This document shows, piece by piece, positions 7,403 to 11,900 of a DNA stretch of 11,900 nt. The first letter of the stretch is position 1, and every line of letters starts with the position of its first letter. The notes under the pieces were generated by a model, which did no database searches, was not told where the DNA came from, and was given only the letters and a program-made list of their open reading frames with translations. This stretch comes from Petrotoga sp. UBA5851 (lineage in GTDB: Bacteria > Thermotogota > Thermotogae > Petrotogales > Petrotogaceae). The translations under genes were made by a program, and so were the position numbers. The stretch spans positions 8,673-20,572 of the forward strand of contig DJGH01000002.1 of the NCBI GenBank assembly GCA_002431635.1. Direction: 5' to 3'.

Positions 7403-9300
7403 TGCCCGGATACAATGGCAATAGATCATATAACAATAACAACGGTTCACAAGGAGGAAGACCCAGGTGGACAGAAACGACAGCATTTACCAATCCGTAC
7501 AACTTCATAACCCTTGGAAACAAATGCATGAGAAAACCATACGAAGAGTATACCAAAAGCCCATTAAAAACAGGCTGGATAGAGTGTACCCTTACCACCA
7601 AAACTCCGCTGTTTATACCCAATACCACTAACGAAGATGCCTTTAGGAAAAATAAAAAAGATCATAAATCATACGACTTCTTCAGCTACGACGATATAAA
7701 AGGACAGGACAGAACCAAAGAGTTTTCTGAACCGGTTATTCCTGCAAGCTCCATAAGAGGCGCTATGAGAGCAATGTACGAAGCAGTCACAGACTCATGC
7801 ATGTCTACAGCCGATGACGAAAAGATACTCTACAAAAGAACCCCAATACCTAAACTTCCGGGCATGCTCAAAAAAGACGATAAAGGCTGGTACATACACC
7901 CGGCGGAAAGAGTGATGCTTAAGTATAAGTTCTGCACTTCAGATCCCGAAGGAGTATTGGTTGACATTAATAACTACCATGAAGGACAAGAAGTATACAT
8001 ACGAAAAAGTAAAAAACATTATGAGGATAAACAATATATGCCATATACTGTAGCGGCTATATCCACACAAAAAGACATAAAAAACAATATAACTGTTTTC
8101 GGATACGTTCACATAGGAGAAGATATATATAACAAACACCATGAGTCCGTCTTTGTTTTGGAGGATAACTTAAATGACAAAGATCGTATAAACGTAAAAG
8201 AAGAAGACGTTGAAAACCTCAGAAAAACACTGAAACTCTACAAGGACAGAACAATAAATATAACAGCTCAGCATAAAGGATATCCTCAATATGAAGTAAA
8301 AGAAGGAGCTCTGGTATACTACGATAAAGACAGAATCTACATGACCCCTTCGTGCATAAGCAAAGAAGTTTTTAACAACCAGCTTAAACAGATCTTAAAT
8401 AAAAATGGTGGATACAATCCCTGCAGCTCAAAAGAAGTATGCCCGGCATGCGCCCTGTTTGGAATGATAGCCAATGATGGAAAAGAAAACACCGCTATCT
8501 CCTCACGTCTGAGATTTACAGATGCACAAGCCGAACCTAGAACCAATAAGAACGAGTACTACGAAAAAATAACCACCCTTTCGGAGCTGGCATCACCTAA
8601 AGTATCCTCAACAGAGTTCTACATGGAAAAACCCTTTGTTCATGCTGATCTGTGGAACTACGACTATGCCATAAACTGGAAAGGATACTCTGCTGAAATA
8701 GTAAAAGAATACAAACCAAGGATAAGAGGCAGAAAAGTCTACTGGCACTCAAAAACAACCATTACTTCTACTGAACCTACCGAAAGAAACAGTACTGTCA
8801 GACCGGTAAGAGCAGGAATAAACTTCACATTCAAGATATACTTTGACCGGATCACAGAAGAAGAGTTGAAAAAGCTTGTATGGACATTAAACCTAGGAGC
8901 AAATGAAAATGCAAACTGCCACAAGATAGGCAAAGGAAAACCTATTGGCTTTGGAAGCGTAAAAATAAAAGTAGATACTGTAGTAGAAAGAAAGGTAGAA
9001 ATAAAAAACAATACCCTTACCCGCTCTGAAAACAAAATTACCGTAGACCTAAAAGATGCAGTGAACTTAAACTCAAACAACATAAAAGAGATACTTAAGA
9101 TAACAGATTTCTCAAAAGCTCCCAATAACGTTAGATACCCTATGGGAGACAGCGGTAAAGGCGGGAAGAATGGAGTAGGACCACACCAATGGTTCATTGC
9201 AAACAAAAGTTTTTCAAACCCACCGATGAAACCAACCATATATAAAACCCTGCCAAAAATATTAGATTCAAATAATTCGTTAAAAGACTACGAAATGTAA
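7402..9300 (+). CDS. Large Cas7-like RAMP (TIGR03986 type, Cas7 with insertion), type III-D
   Basis: This 632-residue RAMP begins with a low-complexity tail (Gly/Asn/Tyr/Arg, residues 1-25). The family-typical NPYNFITLG and GWIECTLTTKTPLFIPN follow. After these come PVIPASSIRGAMRAMYEAV, the Cas7 strand-turn-helix that holds crRNA, and a KILYKRTP segment. Residues about 155-335 form a long insertion that splits the RAMP core. Then comes a Cys cluster, Cys341, Cys347 and Cys350 (CPACALFGMIAN), a CxxC-LFG arrangement probably binding zinc. The glycine-rich loop CHKIGKGKPIGFGSVKIKV starts at Cys506. The C-terminus has another Gly-rich turn (GDSGKGGKNGVGPHQWF). This layout corresponds to the Cas7-insertion subunit at the far end of the III-Dv complex. 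The start ATG overlaps the csx19 stop by one base, with AAGGAG at 7387-7392. No obvious catalytic Asp equivalent can be assigned by eye. Whether it cuts RNA is therefore open. Confidence 0.85.
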   Translation: MPGYNGNRSYNNNNGSQGGRPRWTETTAFTNPYNFITLGNKCMRKPYEEYTKSPLKTGWIECTLTTKTPLFIPNTTNEDAFRKNKKDHKSYDFFSYDDIKGQDRTKEFSEPVIPASSIRGAMRAMYEAVTDSCMSTADDEKILYKRTPIPKLPGMLKKDDKGWYIHPAERVMLKYKFCTSDPEGVLVDINNYHEGQEVYIRKSKKHYEDKQYMPYTVAAISTQKDIKNNITVFGYVHIGEDIYNKHHESVFVLEDNLNDKDRINVKEEDVENLRKTLKLYKDRTINITAQHKGYPQYEVKEGALVYYDKDRIYMTPSCISKEVFNNQLKQILNKNGGYNPCSSKEVCPACALFGMIANDGKENTAISSRLRFTDAQAEPRTNKNEYYEKITTLSELASPKVSSTEFYMEKPFVHADLWNYDYAINWKGYSAEIVKEYKPRIRGRKVYWHSKTTITSTEPTERNSTVRPVRAGINFTFKIYFDRITEEELKKLVWTLNLGANENANCHKIGKGKPIGFGSVKIKVDTVVERKVEIKNNTLTRSENKITVDLKDAVNLNSNNIKEILKITDFSKAPNNVRYPMGDSGKGGKNGVGPHQWFIANKSFSNPPMKPTIYKTLPKILDSNNSLKDYEM

Positions 9301-9345
9301 AAAACCTCCGACTAGCCTGAAAAATCTTACGCAAGCGATATATCC

Positions 9346-9365
9346 AAAGGAAGGTGAAATAATTG
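9346..9365 (+). promoter_or_regulatory. Shine-Dalgarno and TTG start of the CARF effector gene
   Basis: The 62-base gap after the large RAMP gene holds no terminator or clear promoter. AAAGGAAGGTG at 9346-9356 lies 7 or so bases before TTG at 9363, giving the start Met-Lys-Asp-Thr-Met. An ATG at 9375 would give a protein four residues shorter that begins right at the first CARF strand, with a much longer spacing. TTG is preferred because of spacing. The larger gap and weak start codon suggest lower synthesis of the effector than of the complex subunits. Confidence 0.5.
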
Positions 9366-10496
9366 AAAGATACCATGATATGCACAGTAGGAGCAAGCAC
9401 AATAACAAATATAAAAAAAGATGAAGTGCTCAAAGAACTGTACGAAAAAGAAAAGTACGAAGAAATAGCCCGTAATTTTCTTAACCAGCCTGGCAGTCCC
9501 CAAAATATACAGCTTCTGGGAGCAGAGATAAACTCTGTTGCAAGCATAGTCGAACTTGGATATATAGACGAAACCAAAAATATCTACTTTCTCCATTCAG
9601 AAACACCTGATGGCAGAACAATGGCGAGAATTCTAAAGCATTACTTTACCAACTCATCATCCTTCAAATTCAAAAACATTCAAGCCATAGAAATCAAAGG
9701 ACTTACAGACACAAATAAAGAAGATTTCAAGCGCAAAGGACTGAAAAATCTAGTAATAACCATGTCGCAGATATCCAGAAACCATTACGCAACCACCATA
9801 ATAAATGCCACCGGAGGCTACAAAGCACAAATAGCTTTTGCGCTGGCGTTAGGACAAGGCATGCAGATACCTGTGTACTACAGGTATGAAAAATTTCCTT
9901 CAGTAATAGAACTGCCACCCTTGCCTCTTACACTAGACTTTCAACTATATCTGAACCACAGAAAAATATTTGATATCATACAAGATACAGAAGAAACCTC
10001 AGACTTTACTCTCTTGAATGATGTAGAAAGCATCTACAATTCATTGGAAGAAAAAGTAAAGCTCCTCTTTGAGATAGAAAAGATGGAAAACAAAAAATAC
10101 ATTACCATAAACGCCATGGGACTAACCTTTGTTGAATCAGCAAAAACATACTACAAAATGCAGAAAAAAGACATAACCCTTAAACCAAGACAAAACAAAG
10201 ACATTCATTTTTTAAGCAGTGAAAGCGAAAAACACTCCCTTGAACTTGTAAAAAAGTATAGAATACAGGAAATACTGAACAAAGTCCCATACATACAGGC
10301 AGCACGAGTAAGAAAGTACTCACAAATTGAAATAAACGCAGGAGTAGTTGTAGACACTCTAGACAAAGATCTGAAAGTTTCAATAGCCAAACCAGAAGGA
10401 ATAATAAGATTTCTAATTGAAACAACGGCTGTAACGCCGGAAGAACTTGAAAAAGCTAAAAATGAACTTCAACAGTACCTGGAAAACAAACTATAA
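9363..10496 (+). CDS. CARF-domain effector of the APE2256/TIGR02619 type with winged-helix and possible RelE-like C-terminus
   Basis: This 377-residue protein is the probable cyclic-oligoadenylate-activated effector of the operon. Residues 1-190 form a CARF (Rossmann-like) domain. It starts with the strand-turn TMICTVGASTITN, then GAEINSVASIVELG and IYFLHSETPDGRTMARIL. Next is the ligand-site motif IINATGGYKAQ (146-156), then MQIPVYYRYEKFPSVIELPPLPL, which is typical of the Cas_APE2256 family. Residues about 220-262 (EKVKLLFEIEKMENKKYITINAMGLTFVESAKTYY) read as a winged helix. The remaining 115 residues are basic, with KDIHFLSSESEK, LNKVPYIQAARVRKYSQ and IETTAVTPEELEKA. This order resembles the C-terminal domain of CARF-RelE fusions such as Cami1, which cut ribosome-bound mRNA. 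No HEPN R-x4-6-H motif is evident. The CARF call is firm, while the RelE call is tentative. Alternatives are an unrelated nuclease, a ring nuclease-like domain or a non-catalytic tail. It is the last gene before the operon terminator. Confidence 0.82.
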   Translation: MKDTMICTVGASTITNIKKDEVLKELYEKEKYEEIARNFLNQPGSPQNIQLLGAEINSVASIVELGYIDETKNIYFLHSETPDGRTMARILKHYFTNSSSFKFKNIQAIEIKGLTDTNKEDFKRKGLKNLVITMSQISRNHYATTIINATGGYKAQIAFALALGQGMQIPVYYRYEKFPSVIELPPLPLTLDFQLYLNHRKIFDIIQDTEETSDFTLLNDVESIYNSLEEKVKLLFEIEKMENKKYITINAMGLTFVESAKTYYKMQKKDITLKPRQNKDIHFLSSESEKHSLELVKKYRIQEILNKVPYIQAARVRKYSQIEINAGVVVDTLDKDLKVSIAKPEGIIRFLIETTAVTPEELEKAKNELQQYLENKL

Positions 10497-10505
10497 AAAC
10501 AACCT

Positions 10506-10536
10506 AACCGCAGGAGAAAATCCTGCGGTTTCTTAT
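10506..10536 (+). terminator. Intrinsic terminator of the cas operon
   Basis: A perfect 10-bp stem, AACCGCAGGA (10506-10515) with TCCTGCGGTT (10521-10530), closes a 5-base GAAAA loop and is followed by TTTCTTATT. The stem is more G+C-rich than its surroundings and lies 9 bases after the CARF gene stop. It is the only strong terminator in the window, and it separates the CRISPR operon from the downstream genes. Confidence 0.88.
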
Positions 10537-10600
10537 TGCCGATTTAAATGTCGAATAATAATTTGAGGGAAGAACAAATATCAAAAAAGGAGAAAAAGCC

Positions 10601-10963
10601 ATGAAGAAGATACTATTCATTTTAATAGCAATACTGGCAACAAGCATGCCCCTGTTCGCTCAAGACCAATACCTTGATAAAGATATGAACATCAATATTG
10701 GTATGATTCAGTGGGCAGAAAGAAATTCAGAAGGACAGATAACCGGTTACACAGGATTTAACCTTGGTCTAGGTATATCTGTAACAAAGTACTTTGATCC
10801 ATTAGAAGTTGGAAAAGCAACTCCGTTTTGGCATTGGGGAACTGTAATGCTTTTGGTTCCATATGTTGGTCTGGGGATACACTATCAGGTAAATGAAGCC
10901 TTCTACCTTGAACTCCTGACATTTTACCTAGTTCCCACAATCCAAATAGGATTAACTTTTTGA
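10601..10963 (+). CDS. Small exported protein with outer-membrane-like beta segments, unknown function
   Basis: This 120-residue protein begins with a clear Sec signal peptide: MKK, a hydrophobic core ILFILIAILATSMPL, and a probable signal peptidase I site after Ala20 (FA|QDQ). There is no lipobox Cys, so it is not a lipoprotein. The mature 100 residues alternate hydrophobic and polar residues, with Gly and aromatic residues at strand ends (YTGFNLGLGISVTKYF, WGTVMLLVPYVGLGIHY, FYLVPTIQIGLTF). The chain ends in an aromatic residue (Phe), as many outer-membrane beta proteins do. It is too short for a full barrel alone, so it may oligomerise or sit in the periplasm. I do not recognise the family. 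Similar small exported proteins occur in spirochaetes, which is one reason for the organism guess. The ATG has AAAAGGAG upstream (about 10584-10593). It lies after the cas terminator and has no apparent link to CRISPR. A weak AATAAT (10554-10559) might be its -10. Confidence 0.6.
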   Translation: MKKILFILIAILATSMPLFAQDQYLDKDMNINIGMIQWAERNSEGQITGYTGFNLGLGISVTKYFDPLEVGKATPFWHWGTVMLLVPYVGLGIHYQVNEAFYLELLTFYLVPTIQIGLTF

Positions 10964-10991
10964 AAAAGCCCTTTAAAGTTAAATAGGCATT

Positions 10992-11040
10992 CGGCGTCAA
11001 AAACGGCTACTTCATACCATATACCTGACCGTTTTTTAGC
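10992..11040 (+). other. Stem-loop element 1 upstream of the TROVE gene (possible terminator of the preceding gene)
   Basis: AAAAACGG (10999-11006) pairs perfectly with CCGTTTTT (11029-11036), closing a 22-base loop and ending in a T-run. Two further G-C pairs are possible below a small internal loop (10994-10995 with 11039-11040). The T-run makes it a possible weak terminator for the small exported protein gene. The same 5' sequence block recurs 73 bases downstream in element 2, so it may instead be one of two related RNA structures. Pairing was done by eye, without energies. Confidence 0.4.
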
Positions 11041-11087
11041 AACCATTCCAGTGCTTGAGTCTGCCCGGCGATAGAACGGTTACTTCA
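10992..11087 (+). repeat. Pair of imperfect direct repeats (about 22 bases, offset 73-74)
   Basis: Copy one at 10992-11014 and copy two at 11066-11087 share CGGCG, then 6 or 7 A-rich bases, then CGGYTACTTCA (C in copy one, T in copy two). The last 11 bases match with one change and the first 5 match exactly. Each copy forms the 5' arm of its own stem-loop. This suggests duplication of a structured element rather than a chance repeat. Confidence 0.5.
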
Positions 11088-11158
11088 AATATAAGTAACA
11101 AAAGTATCAAAAGTAACAAAGGTATCAAAAAACCCGTTCTAAAAATTCCGGCAGATTC
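11057..11158 (+). ncRNA. Candidate structured RNA upstream of the TROVE gene (possible Y RNA or leader element)
   Basis: An imperfect helix of about 100 bases spans this stretch. The lower stem pairs 11057-11068 (GAGTCTGCCCGG) with 11148-11158 (CCGGCAGATTC), giving eleven pairs including one G-U, with a single bulged C at one of positions 11064-11066. After an internal loop (11069-11071 against 11142-11147) an 8-bp perfect stem follows, TAGAACGG (11072-11079) with CCGTTCTA (11134-11141). Inside, TTACTT (11080-11085) pairs with AAGTAA (11093-11098) around a 7-base loop, and the rest is an A-rich single-stranded arc. Known bacterial Y RNAs are encoded close to Ro (TROVE) genes and share a terminal stem with a bulge that binds Ro. 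Position and shape fit, but no conserved Y RNA sequence could be confirmed. It ends 20 bases before the TROVE start, so it could equally be a regulatory 5' leader. Confidence 0.35.
11093..11128 (+). repeat. Tandem repeat, 4 x 9 bases (AAGTAACAA type)
   Basis: Four abutting 9-base units read AAGTAACAA, AAGTATCAA, AAGTAACAA, AGGTATCAA. Seen as two 18-base units (11093-11110 and 11111-11128) they differ at one position. The array lies in the A-rich arc of the candidate structured RNA, and its first unit also supplies the AAGTAA arm of the inner hairpin, so copies could exchange in pairing. It is far too short and regular to be a CRISPR array. Confidence 0.75.
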
Positions 11159-11178
11159 ATTTCTTAAAGGAGGAAAAA

Positions 11179-11900
11179 ATGAATATAAATAAAAAAACCT
11201 TTCAAACGCATGAAGGTGGAAAAGCAACATTTGCGACCCCTATGGAACAACTGAAAAGATCAGTACTATCATGCCTGTTATGGGAAGATACTTTTTATGA
11301 AGATGGAGTTTCAATAGCAGAAAGAATATCAGAAAATGTTGCCAAAGTTACTCCTGAACAAGCCGCTGATGTATCTCTTGAAGCTGCAAATAAAAGATAT
11401 CTAAGACACGCCCCACTGTGGATAGCAGTTAGCATGCTGAATACAGACGATAAAGAAATGTGGAAACATTCCTATAGAATAATTCCGCAAATCATAAACA
11501 GACCAGATTCTATAGGTGAATTACTTGCACTATATAGAATGAAGAACACAAAAAGACCTCTGACAAACCAAATGAAAAAAGTTTTAGGAGAAACTTTGAG
11601 TAAGTTCAATGAATACTCTTTAGCAAAAAATGACAAGAATTCAGCAGCTTACTCACTGCAGGATATAATAAGATTAACCCATCCAACTCCTAAAAATCCC
11701 GAACAGAACGAACTGTTCAGAAAGATAGCCAAAAAAGAGTTAGAAACTCCAGTAACATGGGAGACGCTTTTATCCTCAGGTCAAGATAAAAAAGAAACAT
11801 TTACCCAACTAATTAAAAACAAACAGTTGGGAGGCTTAGCATTCCTTAGAAACCTAAGAAACATGATACAAACTGGAGTTGAAAGAGAAGTAATAGAATT
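11179..11900 (+). CDS. TROVE-domain protein (Ro60/Rsr-like), N-terminal 240 residues; runs off the window
   Basis: An open frame from ATG 11179 runs to the window end without a stop. It encodes the N-terminal part of the TROVE ring of Ro-type RNA-binding proteins, which bind Y RNAs and misfolded or structured RNAs and help exonucleases in RNA quality control. Family-like segments are LKRSVLSCLLWEDTFYEDG (25-43) with IAERI, RYLRHAPLWIAVSML, an LLALYRMKNTKRPLTNQMKK segment, FNEYSLAKND, LQDIIRLTHPTPKNPEQNELF, TPVTWETLLSSGQDKKETF, and GGLAFLRNLRNMI at the 3' edge. The expected C-terminal von Willebrand A-like domain lies outside. AAAGGAGG at 11166-11173 sits 5 bases before the ATG, a near-ideal ribosome binding site. 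No signal peptide is seen. The protein is separated from the CRISPR operon by a terminator and a small exported-protein gene. The upstream region carries a candidate structured RNA, in keeping with the usual rsr-Y RNA linkage. Confidence 0.85.
   Translation, partial: MNINKKTFQTHEGGKATFATPMEQLKRSVLSCLLWEDTFYEDGVSIAERISENVAKVTPEQAADVSLEAANKRYLRHAPLWIAVSMLNTDDKEMWKHSYRIIPQIINRPDSIGELLALYRMKNTKRPLTNQMKKVLGETLSKFNEYSLAKNDKNSAAYSLQDIIRLTHPTPKNPEQNELFRKIAKKELETPVTWETLLSSGQDKKETFTQLIKNKQLGGLAFLRNLRNMIQTGVEREVIE

Noticed and set aside
8739..9239. Long open frame of 166 codons on the minus strand inside the large RAMP gene
   Set aside because: It lies antisense to a well-supported gene, its translation is Phe/Ser-rich as expected for a shadow of Lys/Glu-rich coding sequence, and no sensible ribosome binding context or family motif is seen.
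9301..9362. Internal promoter or terminator in the gap before the CARF gene
   Set aside because: No hairpin with T-run and no reasonable -10/-35 pair is visible. The gap holds mainly the ribosome binding site.
10964..10990. AAAG-CCC-CTTT-like sequence after the exported protein gene as an intrinsic terminator
   Set aside because: The possible stem is at most four pairs with almost no loop and there is no T-run.
11055..11095. TTGAGT (11055) and TATAAG (11090) as a promoter for the TROVE gene
   Set aside because: The spacing of 29 bases is far from the normal 16-19, and TATAAG lies within the inner hairpin.
10992..11128. Possible degenerate CRISPR array, because of a 73-74 base direct repeat and nearby short repeats
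   Set aside because: Only two imperfect copies of about 22 bases exist, well short of a 36-37 base repeat, and the 9-base units abut without spacers. Stem-loop pairing explains the sequence better.

Overview
The window is a low-G+C segment read entirely on the + strand. It looks like an RNA-centred defence island from a Gram-negative-type bacterium. A short Sec-exported protein with outer-membrane-like beta segments argues for two membranes. The signal peptide style, AT-rich codons and strong AAGGAG-type ribosome binding sites would fit a spirochaete (Treponema-like), but this assignment is a guess from style only.

Layout. (1) 1-1743: the 3' part of a DarT-like (DUF4433-type) ADP-ribosyltransferase gene, followed 15 bases later by an ADP-ribosylglycohydrolase (ARH/DraG fold). 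Together they look like a toxin and an enzyme that reverses its ADP-ribosylation. (2) 1744-1862: an AT-rich gap with an extended -10 promoter. (3) 1863-10496: a tight type III-D CRISPR-Cas operon with genes spaced -1 to +62 bases. In order it encodes Cas10 (no HD domain), a Csx10-type Cas7-Cas5 protein with a helical Cas11-like tail, a double Cas7 protein, Csx19, a large Cas7-like RAMP of the TIGR03986 type, and a CARF protein of the APE2256/TIGR02619 type. A strong intrinsic terminator closes the operon at 10506-10536. (4) 10601-10963: a small exported protein of unknown function. (5) 10964-11178: an unusual 215-base intergenic region with two related stem-loop elements and a 4x9-base tandem repeat. 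(6) 11179 to the window end: the N-terminal 240 residues of a TROVE (Ro60/Rsr) protein.

How the parts work together (inference from families). The Cas10/Cas7/Cas5/Csx19 proteins should form one crRNA-guided effector that cuts target RNA through its Cas7 sites and makes cyclic oligoadenylate through the Cas10 palm. That messenger would be sensed by the CARF protein, whose C-terminal part is probably a toxic nuclease (RelE-like is my best guess). The set of fused subunits closely resembles the III-Dv variant known from Synechocystis. No CRISPR array, cas1, cas2 or cas6 is present in the window, so crRNA must come from elsewhere.

The least explained part is the region upstream of the TROVE gene. 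Bacterial Ro proteins bind Y RNAs that are often encoded next to them, and a long imperfect helix (11057-11158) with a bulged C lies exactly there. It is a candidate Y RNA or structured leader, not a proven one.
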